A stretch of DNA of 64,000 nt from Oceaniovalibus guishaninsula JLT2003 (GCF_000299575.1 NZ_AMGO01000012.1:1-64000), one strand, 5' to 3'; shown: positions 1 to 10,729, counted from the first letter of the stretch. Notes: generated from the sequence alone by a model not told the origin. Translations and numbers: made by a program.

Positions 1-693
1 TTCTCGGCGGTTTTGCCCTATATGGCGGTGCGTTTTCTGGCATTCCGGCCCGATGTGCGGTTCTCGACGGTCGCGATGTATGTCGCGCCCTTCGCCTGCA
101 TCCTGTCGCTGATCCCGGTGGTGGGGCTTTACATGCGGGTGCGGATGCCGGAACTGGCGCAGGCCGATCAGGCGATGCCGGTCTATTTGCAGACCTATCT
201 GCACCCGGCGCTGGGCGGTTTCGTGACGCTGTGCATCCTGTTCGCCATGCAATCGACGGCGAATTCGCTTCTGCATACGGTGGCGTCGGCGGCGTCGCAC
301 GATCTGCGGCGGGCGCTGTTTCCCCGGCACGAGAACGCGGCGACGGTATTGTTCCTGAACCGGGCGGCGGTCGTCGTCTTCGGGGCGCTGGGGCTGGTGA
401 TGATGCTTTATGCGCCGCCCTTCCTGCTGTCGTGGCTGGGCATCCTGGGGACCGGAACGCTTCTGGCGGCGCTGGTCGGCCCCGTCTTCGTGGCATCGTT
501 CTGGTGCGGCAACGGCTGGGGCGCGCTGGCGGGCATGACCAGCGGGTTCGTCGTGTCGGGCGCGATGCTGCTGTGGACGAATGCGGGCTGGGTCGTCGGG
601 CCGCTGACGGGATGCCTGGTGTCGAGCCTGTGCTATGTCGCCGTCAGCCTTGCCACCCGGCGGACGCCGCGGCCCGTGGGCCAGACGGTCTGA
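1..693 (+). CDS. Sodium:solute symporter (SSS family), 5' end cut by the window
   Basis: C-terminal part of an SSS-family symporter, which imports a small solute with Na+ across the inner membrane. The frame is open from base 1, so the true start lies outside. The visible 231 or so residues are strongly hydrophobic, with about six membrane segments. The stretch MQSTANSLLHTVASAASHDL resembles the family's conserved segment with a small-residue helix followed by a charged loop. The substrate cannot be read from this part. It ends just before a two-way hairpin and faces a GlxA-type regulator. The nearby sarcosine operon makes an amino acid or methylamine substrate conceivable, but that is only inference. 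Confidence 0.75.
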   Translation, partial: FSAVLPYMAVRFLAFRPDVRFSTVAMYVAPFACILSLIPVVGLYMRVRMPELAQADQAMPVYLQTYLHPALGGFVTLCILFAMQSTANSLLHTVASAASHDLRRALFPRHENAATVLFLNRAAVVVFGALGLVMMLYAPPFLLSWLGILGTGTLLAALVGPVFVASFWCGNGWGALAGMTSGFVVSGAMLLWTNAGWVVGPLTGCLVSSLCYVAVSLATRRTPRPVGQTV

Positions 694-712
694 CGTTTCA
701 GAATCGAGGCCT

Positions 713-746
713 AAAGCGGCGCCGGGTTCACCCCCCGGCGCCGTTT
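713..746. terminator. Bidirectional hairpin terminator between the symporter and the GlxA-type regulator
   Basis: A perfect 10-base-pair GC stem (717-726 with 734-743) has a 7-base loop. It is flanked by AAA on the left and TTT on the right, so it can act as an intrinsic terminator on both strands. It fills most of the 58-base gap between the two converging genes. Confidence 0.75.
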
Positions 747-751
747 CGCGT

Positions 752-1795
752 TCAGCCTCCGAGCTGTCCCGCCGCGAGGTCGATCTGCTTTCGCCATGCG
801 TTCGGTGTGGTGCCGGTTTCGCGGCGGAAGGCGCGGGTCAGGTGCGAGGCGTCGCAAAAGCCCGTCTCGGCGGCGATGCGGGCGACGGTGCGGTCGGGCC
901 GCGCCAGCAGCAGGCGGGCCTGCGCCAGCCGCACCTTGAGGAACGCGTCGGCGGGCGAGAGGCCCAGAGACGCCTCGAACCGCCTTTCGAGCTGGCGCCG
1001 GCTGACCTGAAGGCGGGCGGCGATTTCGCCTACATCGGGCGGCGCGTCCATGTTCTGTTGCAGCGTCAGCAGCGCGCGCCTGACCAGCGGATCGGTCGCC
1101 TTCAGTTCCAGCGGCAGGCCCGGCTGCGGGTCGTCGGCGGCCATCGCCGCGTCGATGATCAGGATGTGCAGGCTTTTCTGCGCGGCGGCGCGGCCGATAT
1201 GCCGCTCGACCAGGAAGGCGGCGAGATGGGCGGCGCTGGCTCCGCCAGAACAGGTCAGCCGGTTGCGGTCCACGACGAAGATGCGGTCGGCCACGGGGCG
1301 CAGCCCCTCGAACCGTTCGAGAAAGTCGTCGTGGTGGAACCAGCTGACGCAACAGCGATAACCGTTCATCAGCCCGGCGCGGTGCAGGATGAACGCGCCG
1401 GTGCAGACGCCGACCAGCGGCACGCCGGCCCCGGCCGCGCGGTGCAGGAAGGCGGCCGTCCGGGGATCGAGACGCTCGGTCTCCTCGACCAGGCCGCCGA
1501 CGACGACGATATAGTCGAAGCGCGCGGGATCGCCCTGCGCCTCGTCGGGGCTGACGGCGATGCCGCAACTGGACCGGACGGGGTCGGGGGAAAACGACAG
1601 CACCCGCCACGTGCAGCGGATGGGGCGCGAGCGGTCGCCTTCGTCGGCGGCAAGGCGCAGCACGTCAACGAAGTTGGCGAAGGCCGACAGCGTGAAACGG
1701 CGCGCCAGCAGGAAGCCGATTCGCAGGCGCGGGGCGGTGGGGGGGCTGGGCGGTTGCGGCATGTCGCGATCATACCACGGCTGCGGCGCATCCAT
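752..1795 (-). CDS. GlxA-family transcriptional regulator (DJ-1/PfpI-like domain plus AraC helix-turn-helix)
   Basis: A 347-residue regulator. Residues about 23-190 form a class I glutamine-amidotransferase-like (DJ-1/PfpI) domain with the nucleophile-elbow-like motif GVCTGAFIL. Residues about 240-340 form an AraC-type DNA-binding domain with two helix-turn-helix units; [16 protein letters not shown] lies in the first. The family includes GbdR and CdhR, which control glycine betaine, dimethylglycine, sarcosine and carnitine breakdown. It is divergent from soxB with about 98 bases between the starts, so control of the sarcosine oxidase operon is a fair inference. An internal ATG at 1762 is an alternative start. 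The effector cannot be read from the sequence. Confidence 0.85.
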   Translation of the reverse strand: MDAPQPWYDRDMPQPPSPPTAPRLRIGFLLARRFTLSAFANFVDVLRLAADEGDRSRPIRCTWRVLSFSPDPVRSSCGIAVSPDEAQGDPARFDYIVVVGGLVEETERLDPRTAAFLHRAAGAGVPLVGVCTGAFILHRAGLMNGYRCCVSWFHHDDFLERFEGLRPVADRIFVVDRNRLTCSGGASAAHLAAFLVERHIGRAAAQKSLHILIIDAAMAADDPQPGLPLELKATDPLVRRALLTLQQNMDAPPDVGEIAARLQVSRRQLERRFEASLGLSPADAFLKVRLAQARLLLARPDRTVARIAAETGFCDASHLTRAFRRETGTTPNAWRKQIDLAAGQLGG

Positions 1796-1893
1796 CCAGT
1801 ATCCAGCGATTCGATTTCAGGCATGATGGGTCAACCGGGAATCGACGCCGCAAGCGATGCGCTGCCCCCGGATTTCTTTGTCAGGATCGTGCC

Positions 1894-3147
1894 ATGACCC
1901 ACTTTTCCGCCATGTCGCTGCTGAAGAACGCGCTGAACGGCCACAAGGGCTGGCGCGAACAATGGCCCGACGCCGCGCCGAAGAAGGAATACGATGTCGT
2001 CATCGTCGGCGCCGGCGGTCACGGGCTGGGTGCCGCGTATTATCTGGCCAAGGAACACGGCATCACCAATGTCGCGGTGATCGACAAGGGCTGGCTGGGC
2101 GGCGGCAATACCGGACGCAACACCACGATCATCCGGTCGAACTACCTCTATGACGAAAGCGCGAAGATGTACGATCACGCGCTGGATCTGTGGGAGGGGC
2201 TGAGCCAGGATCTGAACTACAACGTCATGTTCTCGCGCCGGGGCGTGATGATGCTGGCGCATAACGTCCATGACGTGCAGAGCTTCCAGCGCCATGTCCA
2301 TTCCAACCGCCTGAACGGCGTCGACAACCGCTGGCTGACCCCCGAGGAGGCCAAGCGGTTCTGTCCGCCGCTGAACATTTCCAGGGATGCGCGCTATCCG
2401 GTGATGGGCGCGGCGTTGCAGATGCGCGCGGGCACCGCGCGCCACGATGCGGTGGCCTGGGGTTATGCGCGGGCGGCGGCAGCGCGGGGGGTGGACATCA
2501 TCCAGAACTGCCCCGTCATCGCGATCCGCCGCGACGCCTCGGGCGCGGTCGAGGGTGTGGACACCGCCAAGGGGTTCATCCGCGCGAAGAAGGTCGCCGT
2601 GTCGGCGGCCGGGCACACCTCGGTGGTGATGCAAAGCGCCGGCGTGCGGCTGCCGCTGGAAAGCTATCCGTTGCAGGCGCTGGTCAGCGAGCCGGTGAAG
2701 CCCTGCTTCCCCTGCGTGGTCATGTCGAACGCGGTCCACGCCTATATGAGCCAGTCCGACAAGGGCGAGCTGGTGATCGGGTCGGGGACGGACCAATATG
2801 TCAGCTATTCGCAGCGCGGCGGCCTGCCGTTGATCGAGCATACGCTGGCGGCCATCTGCGAGGTGTTCCCGATCTTCAATCGGATGCGGATGCTGCGCAA
2901 ATGGGGCGGCATCGTGGACGTGACGCCGGACCGCTCGGCCATCGTCGGCAAGACGCCGGTGAAGAACCTGTATGTCAATTGCGGCTGGGGCACGGGCGGC
3001 TTCAAGGCGACGCCGGGGGCCGCGCATACGCTGGCCTGGACCGTCGCCAAGGACGAGCCGCATCCGATCAACGCGCCCTTCACGCTGGAGCGCTTCACCA
3101 CCGGGCGGCTGATCGACGAGGCCGCCGCCGCCGCCGTCGCGCATTAG
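1894..3147 (+). CDS. soxB: Sarcosine oxidase, beta subunit
   Basis: The FAD/FMN-bearing subunit of heterotetrameric sarcosine oxidase, which oxidises sarcosine to glycine in the cytoplasm. It is 417 residues, close to the usual length of about 405-417. A Rossmann dinucleotide motif [20 protein letters not shown] lies at residues 37-56. His184 in [10 protein letters not shown] is probably the histidine that carries covalent FMN in this family; that assignment is by family resemblance. The start is supported by an AGGA ribosome-binding site 8 bases upstream. It opens the sox operon and is followed by soxD after 13 bases. Confidence 0.95.
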   Translation: MTHFSAMSLLKNALNGHKGWREQWPDAAPKKEYDVVIVGAGGHGLGAAYYLAKEHGITNVAVIDKGWLGGGNTGRNTTIIRSNYLYDESAKMYDHALDLWEGLSQDLNYNVMFSRRGVMMLAHNVHDVQSFQRHVHSNRLNGVDNRWLTPEEAKRFCPPLNISRDARYPVMGAALQMRAGTARHDAVAWGYARAAAARGVDIIQNCPVIAIRRDASGAVEGVDTAKGFIRAKKVAVSAAGHTSVVMQSAGVRLPLESYPLQALVSEPVKPCFPCVVMSNAVHAYMSQSDKGELVIGSGTDQYVSYSQRGGLPLIEHTLAAICEVFPIFNRMRMLRKWGGIVDVTPDRSAIVGKTPVKNLYVNCGWGTGGFKATPGAAHTLAWTVAKDEPHPINAPFTLERFTTGRLIDEAAAAAVAH

Positions 3148-3160
3148 GGAGACGAACGCC

Positions 3161-3460
3161 ATGCTGCTGATCCATTGCCCCTATTGCGACGAGACGCTGC
3201 CCGAGCTGGAATTCGCCTATGCGGGCGAGGCGCATATCGACCGGCCGGCGGATCCCGCCAGCCTGTCGGACGAGGAATGGCGCGACTATCTGTTCATCCG
3301 GTCGAACGTGAAGGGGACGCATGCCGAACGCTGGCGGCACATTCACGGCTGCGCGCGGTTCTTCAACGCGCTGCGCGACACGGTCAGCGACGAGTTCATC
3401 ACCACCTATCCGGCGGGTCAGGCCCGCCCCGACCTGACCATCAAGGAGGCAGCAGAATGA
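3161..3460 (+). CDS. soxD: Sarcosine oxidase, delta subunit
   Basis: The small 99-residue zinc-binding subunit of heterotetrameric sarcosine oxidase. Cys6 and Cys9 (HCPYC) and the later HIHGC segment (His60/His62 and Cys64) match the family's structural zinc site. Length is typical. A GGGAGA sequence before the ATG serves as ribosome-binding site. The stop overlaps the soxA start as ATGA, so translation of the two subunits is probably coupled. Confidence 0.95.
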   Translation: MLLIHCPYCDETLPELEFAYAGEAHIDRPADPASLSDEEWRDYLFIRSNVKGTHAERWRHIHGCARFFNALRDTVSDEFITTYPAGQARPDLTIKEAAE

Positions 3461-6400
3461 GCCGGTTCCGCGTTCAGGGAAAGGGCCGCGTCCGGCACGA
3501 CGCGCCCGTCGGGTTCACCTTCGACGGCAGGGCCTATGACGGGCTGCGCGGCGATACGGTCGCGTCGGCGCTGCTGGCGAACGGCGTGCATCTGATGGGG
3601 AGGTCGTTCAAGTATCACCGCCCGCGCGGCCCCGTCTGCGCGGGCACCGAAGAACCGAACGCCCTGGTCGGCACGTCGCGCGACGGCGGAGCCAAGGGCG
3701 GCCGGTTCGAGCCGAACACCCGCGCCACCGCGCAGGAATTGCGGCAGGGGCTGACCGTGGAAAGCCAGAACAGGCTGCCCAGCCTGAAATTCGACGTGGG
3801 GGCGGTGAACGACCGGCTTTACATGCTGTTTTCGGCCGGTTTCTATTACAAGACGTTCATGTGGCCGCGCAGTTTCTGGGACCGCGTCTATGAGCCGGTG
3901 ATCCGGGCCGCGGCCGGTCTGGGCAAGGCGCCCGACACCGTCGATCCCGACCGCTATGCGTCGCGCTATCTGCACACCGACGTGCTGGTCGTGGGGGCGG
4001 GGCCGGCGGGGCTGACGGCGGCGCTGGCCGCCGCGCGGTCGGGGGCGGAGGTGACGCTGGTGGACGAACATGCCGAGATGGGCGGCGCGCTGCTGTCCGA
4101 TCCCGGTGTGGGGATCGACGGGATGCCGGCCTGGGACTGGATCGCCGCACAACTGGACGAACTGGACCGCCTGGGCGTGCGGCGGATGACGCGCACGACC
4201 GCCATCGGGTATTACCATCAGAACATGGTCGGATTGTGCGAAAGGCTGACCGACCATCTGGATACGCTGCCGGACGACGCTCCGCGCGAACGGATGTGGC
4301 GGGTGCGCGCGGGTCATGTGGTGCTGGCGCAGGGCGCGCTGGAAAAGCCGCTGGTCTTTGACGGCAACGACCGGCCCGGCGTGATGCTGGCGGGGGCGGC
4401 GCAGACATACCTCAACCGCTATGGCGTGCGGGTGGGCGACCTGGCAGTCGTCGTCACCAGCCACGACAGCGCCTGGCATGCGGCCTTCGACCTGGCGGAT
4501 GCGGGCACGCGCATCGCCGCCATCGTGGATACGCGCGCTTCGGTGCGCGCCGATCTGACCGAGGCCGCGGCGCGCCGGGGCATCCGCGTTCTGGCGTCGC
4601 ATACGGTGACGGCGACCTGGGGCCGGCTGCGGGTAAAATCGGTGCGCGTGGCCCCTGTGCGCGACGGCAAGGTGCAGGGCGGATACCGCATCGACTGCGA
4701 CTGCCTGCTGATGTGCGGCGGCTGGACGCCGTCGCTGCATCTTTTTTCGCACACCAAGGGCACGCTACGCTGGGACGACGTGCAGCAGGCGTTCCTGCCC
4801 GACCGTTCGGTCGAGGCGTGCCAGATCGCCGGGGCGGGCCGGGGCCTTTGGGGATACGAGGCGGCTTTGCGCGACGGGATCGCCGCCGGGAACGCCGCAG
4901 CCGAGGCTTTGGGCCGCGACGCGCAGGACAGCGCGGTTTTGGTCGCCAACGACCGCACCGGCAGCGGCGTCAGCCACAAGGAGCTGCCGACCGACGGCGA
5001 TCCGAACCGGGCGCGGGCCTTCGTCGATTTCCAGAACGACGTGACCGCCAAGGACATCCGGCTGGCCGTGCGCGAAGGCATGCGGTCGATCGAGCATGTG
5101 AAGCGCTACACGACGAACGGCATGGCGACCGATCAGGGCAAGATGTCGAACGTCAACGGCCTGATGATCGCGTCGGACGCGGTGGGCAAGGCGCCGCCGC
5201 AGGTGGGGCTGACGACGTTCCGCCCGCCCTATACGCCGACCACCTTCGGCACCTTCGCGGGCTATCATCGCGGCGGGCAGTTCGAGGTGACGCGCAAGAC
5301 GCCCATCGACGCTTGGGCCGAGGCGCATGGCGCGGCGTTCGAGCCTGTGTCGCTGTGGCGGCGCGCGTGGTATTTCCCGCAGGCGGGCGAGGACATGCAC
5401 GCCGCCGTCGCGCGCGAATGTCTGGCGACGCGGCGGTCGGTCGGTATCTTCGACGCCTCGACCCTGGGCAAGATCGAGGTTTCGGGGCCGGATGCGGTCG
5501 AGTTCATGAACCGCATGTATACAAACCCTTGGACCAAGCTGGGCATCGGGCGCTGCCGCTATGGCGTGTTGCTGGGCGAGGACGGCTATATCCGCGACGA
5601 CGGGGTGATCGGGCGGCTGCGCGACGATCTGTTCCATGTCACCACCACCACGGGCGGTGCCGCGCGGGTGCTGGCCATGATGGAGGATTACCTTCAGACC
5701 GAATGGCCCGACCTGGATGTCTGGCTGACCTCGACCACCGAACAATGGGCGACCGTGGCCCTGAACGGACCCGATGCGCGCAAGGTTCTGGCGCCGCTGG
5801 TCGAGGGGCAGGACATGTCGGCCGAGGCGCTGCCGCACATGTCGGTGGCCGAATGCACGGTCGCCGGGATCCCGGCGCGGCTGTTCCGGCTGAGCTTTAC
5901 CGGCGAGCTGGGATTCGAGATCAACGTGCCCGCGCGCCACGGCCTCAGGCTGTGGGAGGCGCTGATGCAGGCGGGGGCCGACTACGACATCTGCCCATAC
6001 GGGACGGAAACGATGCACGTCCTGCGCGCCGAGAAGGGGTTCATCATCGTCGGGCAGGATACCGATGGCACGGTGGCCCCCGACGACGCCAATCTGGGCT
6101 GGGCCATCGGCAAGGCCAAGACGGATTTCGTCGGCATGCGGTCGCTGCGGCGGCCCGATCTGGTGGCCAAGGGCCGCAAGCAGCTTGTCGGTCTGCTGAC
6201 CGAGGACGGCGCGGTACGGCTGGAGGAGGGTGCGCAGATCGTCGCCGATCCAGACCAGCCCAAGCCGATGAAGATGCTGGGCCATGTCACGTCGTCCTAC
6301 AGCAGCGCGACGCTGGGCCGCTCCATCGCCATGGCGCTGATCGAGGGCGGCCGCGACATGGACGGGCAGATCGTGCATGTGCCGATGCCGGACGGCGTGC

Positions 6401-6462
6401 ACAAGGCGCGGATCACCTCGACGAATTTCTACGATCCCGAAGGCGAGCGGCTGAAGGTCTGA
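3457..6462 (+). CDS. soxA: Sarcosine oxidase, alpha subunit
   Basis: A 1001-residue subunit that binds NAD+ and tetrahydrofolate and passes the released methyl group to form 5,10-methylene-THF. The N-terminal 110 or so residues are a ferredoxin-fold-like domain (KYHRPRGPVCAGTEEPNALV). An FAD/NAD-type dinucleotide-binding core starts near residue 175 (LVVGAGPAGLTAALAAARSG). The C-terminal 380 or so residues form a GcvT-like aminomethyltransferase domain that uses folate. The frame is open upstream of the chosen start, but the ATG at 3457 gives the conserved beginning MSRFRVQ, overlaps the soxD stop, and follows a strong AAGGAGG site. Confidence 0.95.
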   Translation: MSRFRVQGKGRVRHDAPVGFTFDGRAYDGLRGDTVASALLANGVHLMGRSFKYHRPRGPVCAGTEEPNALVGTSRDGGAKGGRFEPNTRATAQELRQGLTVESQNRLPSLKFDVGAVNDRLYMLFSAGFYYKTFMWPRSFWDRVYEPVIRAAAGLGKAPDTVDPDRYASRYLHTDVLVVGAGPAGLTAALAAARSGAEVTLVDEHAEMGGALLSDPGVGIDGMPAWDWIAAQLDELDRLGVRRMTRTTAIGYYHQNMVGLCERLTDHLDTLPDDAPRERMWRVRAGHVVLAQGALEKPLVFDGNDRPGVMLAGAAQTYLNRYGVRVGDLAVVVTSHDSAWHAAFDLADAGTRIAAIVDTRASVRADLTEAAARRGIRVLASHTVTATWGRLRVKSVRVAPVRDGKVQGGYRIDCDCLLMCGGWTPSLHLFSHTKGTLRWDDVQQAFLPDRSVEACQIAGAGRGLWGYEAALRDGIAAGNAAAEALGRDAQDSAVLVANDRTGSGVSHKELPTDGDPNRARAFVDFQNDVTAKDIRLAVREGMRSIEHVKRYTTNGMATDQGKMSNVNGLMIASDAVGKAPPQVGLTTFRPPYTPTTFGTFAGYHRGGQFEVTRKTPIDAWAEAHGAAFEPVSLWRRAWYFPQAGEDMHAAVARECLATRRSVGIFDASTLGKIEVSGPDAVEFMNRMYTNPWTKLGIGRCRYGVLLGEDGYIRDDGVIGRLRDDLFHVTTTTGGAARVLAMMEDYLQTEWPDLDVWLTSTTEQWATVALNGPDARKVLAPLVEGQDMSAEALPHMSVAECTVAGIPARLFRLSFTGELGFEINVPARHGLRLWEALMQAGADYDICPYGTETMHVLRAEKGFIIVGQDTDGTVAPDDANLGWAIGKAKTDFVGMRSLRRPDLVAKGRKQLVGLLTEDGAVRLEEGAQIVADPDQPKPMKMLGHVTSSYSSATLGRSIAMALIEGGRDMDGQIVHVPMPDGVHKARITSTNFYDPEGERLKV

Positions 6463-6475
6463 AGGAGAACAGGCG

Positions 6476-7012
6476 ATGACGTTACACGACAGAGACCTGC
6501 ACGGCGCGACCGTGACCATCGAGGAGATACCCCCCGTCGCGCGCTTTTCGCTGCGGGTGCGCGACAAGGACCGGGCGGCGGCGGGGGCCGCGCTGGGCGT
6601 CGATCTGCCGGACCGCGTGGGCGACCGGGCGGCGTCGGGCGACAGGACGCTGGTCTGTCTGGGGCCGGACGAATGGCTGGTGACGGCGCCCGAACAGGCA
6701 CGCGACGGCATCGTGCGCGACATGGCGGCGATCCGCGACGGCGCGCCGCACAGCCTGACCGACATTTCGGACCGCGAGATCACGTTCCGCGTCGCCGGTC
6801 CGGCGGCGCTGACGCTGATGACCATCGGTTGCCCGCGCGACCTGCGGCGGCTGGAACCGGGGCGCGCGGTGCGCACCGTCTTCGACACGGCGCAGATCGT
6901 GCTGTGGCGCGACGGGCCCGACAGCTTCCGTCTGGACGTCTGGCGGTCGTTTGCGCCACATGTGCGCAGCCTGCTGGAAATCGGCCGCAAGGAAATCGCC
7001 GCCGGTTTCTGA
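6476..7012 (+). CDS. soxG: Sarcosine oxidase, gamma subunit
   Basis: A 178-residue gamma subunit of heterotetrameric sarcosine oxidase. It resembles a small folded relative of the GcvT domain and caps the complex. The segment LGPDEWLV followed by [14 protein letters not shown] is typical of the family. An AAGGAG ribosome-binding site lies 8 bases before the ATG. It completes soxBDAG and is followed by glyA after a 62-base gap. Confidence 0.92.
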   Translation: MTLHDRDLHGATVTIEEIPPVARFSLRVRDKDRAAAGAALGVDLPDRVGDRAASGDRTLVCLGPDEWLVTAPEQARDGIVRDMAAIRDGAPHSLTDISDREITFRVAGPAALTLMTIGCPRDLRRLEPGRAVRTVFDTAQIVLWRDGPDSFRLDVWRSFAPHVRSLLEIGRKEIAAGF

Positions 7013-7074
7013 CCCCTTCGCCCCGTCGCGGCCAGCCCGGTCGCCGGATCATTCGACGCTTGAGAGGATATGCC

Positions 7075-8340
7075 ATGCTTGACGCCCGGATCACCAACCC
7101 GATTTCGGACAAGCCCATCGCCGATGCGATCGCCCACGAACTGGCCCGCCAGCAGCGCCAGATCGAACTGATCGCGTCCGAGAACATCGTCAGCCGCGAC
7201 GTTCTGGCCGCCCAGGGGTCGGTGCTGACGAACAAATACGCCGAAGGCTATCCCGGCCGGCGCTATTACGGCGGCTGCGAATATGCCGACGTGGTCGAGG
7301 ACGTCGCCCGCGACCGGCTGAAGCAGCTGTTCGGCGCGGCGCATGTCAACGTGCAGCCCCATTCGGGCGCGCAAGCCAACCAGGCGGTGTTCCTGGCGCT
7401 GCTGAAGCCGGGCGACAAGATCATGGGCATGTCGCTGGCCCATGGCGGGCACCTGACGCACGGATCGCCGGTGACGATGTCGGGCAAGTGGTTCGAGGTC
7501 GTGTCCTACGAGGTCGAGGAGGACAGCCACCTCATCGACATGAAGAAGGTCCGCGACAGGGCGTTGGCCGAACGGCCCAAGCTGATCATCGCGGGCGCGT
7601 CGGCCTATACGCGGCCCATCGACTTCGCCGGGTTCCGCGCCATCGCCGACGAGGTGGGCGCGTATCTGATGGTGGACATGGCGCATTATGCGGGTTTGAT
7701 CGCGGCAGGGCAGTATCCCGACCCGGTGCCGCATGCCCATGTCGTCACGTCCACCACGCACAAGACGCTGCGCGGTCCGCGCGGCGGCATCATCCTGACC
7801 AACGACGACGATCTGGCCAAGAAGTTCAATTCGGCCGTGTTCCCCGGCAATCAGGGCGGCCCGCTGATGCATGTAATCGCCGCCAAGGCCGTCGCCTTCG
7901 GCGAGGCGCTGGACCCGTCGTTCAAGGACTATGCCAGGCAGGTCATCGCCAATGCGCGGGCGCTGTCGGACACGCTGAAGGCGGGGGGCCTCGGCATCGT
8001 GTCGGGCGGCACGGATTGCCATATGGTGCTGGTCGATCTGCGGCCCATGGGCGTCACCGGCAAGGATGCCGAGATCGCGCTGGAGCGGGCGGGCCTGACC
8101 TGCAACAAGAACGCGATCCCGTTCGATCCCGAAAAACCGTTCGTCACCTCGGGCGTGCGGCTGGGCACCCCGGCGGGCACGACGCGCGGTTTCGGCGAGG
8201 ACGAGTTCCGGCGCGTGGGCAAGATGGTGCTGCAGGTGATCGAGGCGCTGTCGAAGACCCCCGAGGGCGACGGGGCCGTCGAGGCCGAAGTGCGCGCCGA
8301 GGCGGAGGCGCTCTGCGACGCCTTTCCGATCTACGGCTAG
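7075..8340 (+). CDS. glyA: Serine hydroxymethyltransferase
   Basis: A 421-residue PLP enzyme that joins glycine and 5,10-methylene-THF to make serine, or the reverse. Lys230 in [13 protein letters not shown] is the expected PLP Schiff-base lysine. Other family motifs are [21 protein letters not shown] and [11 protein letters not shown]. The frame is open well upstream; the ATG at 7075 follows GAGAGGA and gives the standard N-terminus. Placement directly after soxG means both products of sarcosine oxidase can be turned into serine at once. A second, housekeeping glyA is likely elsewhere in the genome. Confidence 0.95.
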   Translation: MLDARITNPISDKPIADAIAHELARQQRQIELIASENIVSRDVLAAQGSVLTNKYAEGYPGRRYYGGCEYADVVEDVARDRLKQLFGAAHVNVQPHSGAQANQAVFLALLKPGDKIMGMSLAHGGHLTHGSPVTMSGKWFEVVSYEVEEDSHLIDMKKVRDRALAERPKLIIAGASAYTRPIDFAGFRAIADEVGAYLMVDMAHYAGLIAAGQYPDPVPHAHVVTSTTHKTLRGPRGGIILTNDDDLAKKFNSAVFPGNQGGPLMHVIAAKAVAFGEALDPSFKDYARQVIANARALSDTLKAGGLGIVSGGTDCHMVLVDLRPMGVTGKDAEIALERAGLTCNKNAIPFDPEKPFVTSGVRLGTPAGTTRGFGEDEFRRVGKMVLQVIEALSKTPEGDGAVEAEVRAEAEALCDAFPIYG

Positions 8341-8343
8341 GTC

Positions 8344-9759
8344 ATGTTCATCTCGGTCTTCGAGATCTTCAAGCACGGCATCGGCCCCTCGTCGTCGCAT
8401 ACGATGGGGCCGATGGTGGCGGCCGATCGCTTCCTGTCCGAGTTGCGGCAGGCCGAGGCGATTCCCGGCGCGGGCGCGCCCGCCTCGGTGCAGGTGTCGC
8501 TGCACGGATCGCTGGCCTTCACCGGCAAGGGCCATGCCACCGACCGCGCGGTGATGCTGGGGCTTCTGGGCCAGCGGCCCGAAACGATGGACCCCGACGC
8601 GGGGGACGGGATGCTGGCCGCGCTGGCCGAACGGCGCAGTCTGGACCTGCCCGACCTGCCGCCGCTGGCCTTCGATCCGGCGCGGGATCTGGTCTTCGAC
8701 TATGACCTGGCCCTGTCGCTGCATGCCAACGGCATGATCTTCCGCGCCTTCGACGCACGCGGCAACCCGCGCCTGACGCAGACCTACTATTCCGTCGGCG
8801 GCGGCTTCGTGATGTCCGAGCCCGAGCTGCTGGCCGAGCGCGAGGCGAAGTCGGGAGCGGTGTCGCTGCACGACCACAAGGTCATGCGGCACTATCCCTA
8901 TCCGTTCGCCACGGCGGCCGAGATGCTGCGCATGGGCGAAAAATCGGGCCTGTCCATTGCGGCGATGAAGCGCGCCAACGAGGAAGCGGCCGGGGCGGAC
9001 GATCTGGATGCGGGACTGGACGCTCTGGCCGACGCGATGAACGGCTGCATCGACCGGGGGCTGGCGCAGGACGGCATCCTGCCCGGCGGCCTGAAGGTGC
9101 GCCGCCGGGCCAAGGCGATCCACGACAAGCTGGTGGCGGAACGGTTCAGCAACCGGCAGATGCCGCATGTCGCCAACGAATGGATGAGCGTCTATGCCAT
9201 GGCCGTGAACGAGGAGAACGCCGCCGGCGGCCGCGTCGTCACCGCGCCCACGAACGGGGCGGCGGGCACGGTGCCGGCGGTGCTGCGATACTGGCAGGAC
9301 CATTGCGACGGAATTTCCGACGATGCGCGCCGCGATTTCGTTCTGACGGCGGCGGCCATCGGCGGCATCATCAAGGCCAACGCGTCGATTTCGGGGGCCG
9401 AGGTGGGCTGCCAGGGCGAGGTCGGCAGCGCGTCGGCCATGGCGGCGGGCGCTTTGTGCGCCGCGATGGGCGGCACCAACGCGCAGATCGAGAACGCCGC
9501 CGAGATCGCGCTGGAGCATCACCTGGGCATGACCTGCGACCCGGCGGGCGGGCTGGTGCAGGTGCCCTGCATCGAACGCAACGCGCTGGGCGCGATCAAG
9601 GCGGTATCGGCTGCCGCGCTGGCGCTACGCGGCGACGGCAGCCATTTCATGCCGCTCGACAATTGCATCGAGGTGATGCGCCAGACCGGCCATGACATGA
9701 GCACTAAATACAAGGAAACCTCGACCGGCGGGATTGCCGTGAACCTGCCGGAGTGCTGA
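8344..9759 (+). CDS. sdaA: L-serine ammonia-lyase, iron-sulfur type, single chain
   Basis: A 471-residue enzyme that converts L-serine to pyruvate and ammonia. The N-terminal domain contains [13 protein letters not shown], the typical opening motif. Cys356, Cys398 and Cys409 have the 42 and 11 residue spacing expected of the three ligands of the catalytic [4Fe-4S] cluster (contexts [18 protein letters not shown] and VPCIERNA). It begins 3 bases after glyA ends, so carbon from sarcosine can pass through serine to pyruvate. No clear separate ribosome-binding site is seen, which suggests coupling to glyA. Confidence 0.93.
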   Translation: MFISVFEIFKHGIGPSSSHTMGPMVAADRFLSELRQAEAIPGAGAPASVQVSLHGSLAFTGKGHATDRAVMLGLLGQRPETMDPDAGDGMLAALAERRSLDLPDLPPLAFDPARDLVFDYDLALSLHANGMIFRAFDARGNPRLTQTYYSVGGGFVMSEPELLAEREAKSGAVSLHDHKVMRHYPYPFATAAEMLRMGEKSGLSIAAMKRANEEAAGADDLDAGLDALADAMNGCIDRGLAQDGILPGGLKVRRRAKAIHDKLVAERFSNRQMPHVANEWMSVYAMAVNEENAAGGRVVTAPTNGAAGTVPAVLRYWQDHCDGISDDARRDFVLTAAAIGGIIKANASISGAEVGCQGEVGSASAMAAGALCAAMGGTNAQIENAAEIALEHHLGMTCDPAGGLVQVPCIERNALGAIKAVSAAALALRGDGSHFMPLDNCIEVMRQTGHDMSTKYKETSTGGIAVNLPEC

Positions 9760-9763
9760 ACCG

Positions 9764-10648
9764 ATGGACAACATGATCGTCACCGGCACCGGGCCGTCGG
9801 GGCGCGGCCTGATCGCCGCCGTCGCCGCGTGCCTTGCCGATGCGGGTTGCAACATTCTGGACAGCGCGCAGTTCAACGACGAGGATTCGGGCCGCTTCTT
9901 CCTGCGGATGGTGGTGCGCAGCGAAACCGGCACCGACCGGGCGACGCTGGCAGCGAAGCTGGCCGAGACGGGCGCGCGCACCGGGCTGGACCTTGCGCTT
10001 CACGGGGCCGAGGACCGGATGCGCGTCGTCGTCATGGTGTCGCGCTTCGGTCATTGCCTGAACGACCTGCTGTATCGCTGGCGGATCGGCGCCCTGCCGA
10101 TCGAGATCGTGGCGGTGATATCGAATCATACCGACTATGCCCGCACGGTCGAGGGGCACGACCTGCCGTTCCACCATATCCCCGTCACGAAAGCGACCAA
10201 GGCCGAGGCCGAGGCGCGGCAGCTTGACGTCATCACCGATGCGGGTGCCGATCTGGTGGTGCTGGCGCGCTATATGCAGGTGCTGTCGGACGCGCTGTGC
10301 CAACGGATGTCGGGGCGGCTGATCAACATCCACCATTCGTTCCTGCCCAGCTTCAAGGGCGCGGTGCCCTATCGGCAGGCGTTCGACAAGGGCGTCAAGC
10401 TGATCGGGGCGACCGCGCATTTCGTCACCGCCGATCTGGACGAGGGGCCGATTATCGAGCAGGACACCGTGCGCGTCACCCATGCCCAGAGCGCCGAGGA
10501 TTTTGTGGCGCTGGGCCGCGATGTCGAGGCGCAGGTCCTGTCGCGCGCCGTTCACGCATATGCCGACCGGCGCGTTCTGCCCAATGGCGACAAGACGGTG
10601 GTGTTTCCCGCCTCGCCGGGCGCCTTCGCGTCCGACCGGATGGGCTGA
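9764..10648 (+). CDS. purU: Formyltetrahydrofolate deformylase
   Basis: A 294-residue hydrolase that splits 10-formyl-THF into formate and free THF. The first 85 or so residues are an ACT-type regulatory domain. The rest is a formyltransferase-fold domain containing INIHHSFLPSFKGAVPYRQA and GATAHFVTADLDEGPIIEQD, which hold the catalytic histidine and aspartate of the family. It starts 4 bases after sdaA. In this setting it would restore the THF needed by sarcosine oxidase and give formate, which the fds enzyme 3 kb away can oxidise. Confidence 0.93.
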   Translation: MDNMIVTGTGPSGRGLIAAVAACLADAGCNILDSAQFNDEDSGRFFLRMVVRSETGTDRATLAAKLAETGARTGLDLALHGAEDRMRVVVMVSRFGHCLNDLLYRWRIGALPIEIVAVISNHTDYARTVEGHDLPFHHIPVTKATKAEAEARQLDVITDAGADLVVLARYMQVLSDALCQRMSGRLINIHHSFLPSFKGAVPYRQAFDKGVKLIGATAHFVTADLDEGPIIEQDTVRVTHAQSAEDFVALGRDVEAQVLSRAVHAYADRRVLPNGDKTVVFPASPGAFASDRMG

Positions 10649-10717
10649 GCGGCGGGCATCCGCGGCATTCGCACGAGAAAAGCCGTGACAGGTGCGGCAG
10701 TCCCTGTATCCATGATG

Positions 10718-10729
10718 CCGGACGTCCGG
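10718..10729. promoter_or_regulatory. 12-base perfect palindrome upstream of tctC
   Basis: CCGGACGTCCGG reads the same on both strands. It lies 41 bases before the tctC start, in the 122-base gap after purU. It could be an operator for tctCBA, but such a GC-rich palindrome can arise by chance and no regulator is linked to it. Confidence 0.2.

Noticed and set aside
1796-1893. Riboswitch or clear operator in the regulator-soxB gap
   Set aside because: The gap is under 100 bases and shows no inverted repeat or glycine or SAM riboswitch core that I can recognise.
4765-9522. Antisense open frame of about 1585 codons under soxA-glyA-sdaA
   Set aside because: It lies opposite genes with clear family motifs. 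Its translation is low-complexity and rich in Arg, His and Gly, as expected from the complement of high-GC coding sequence.
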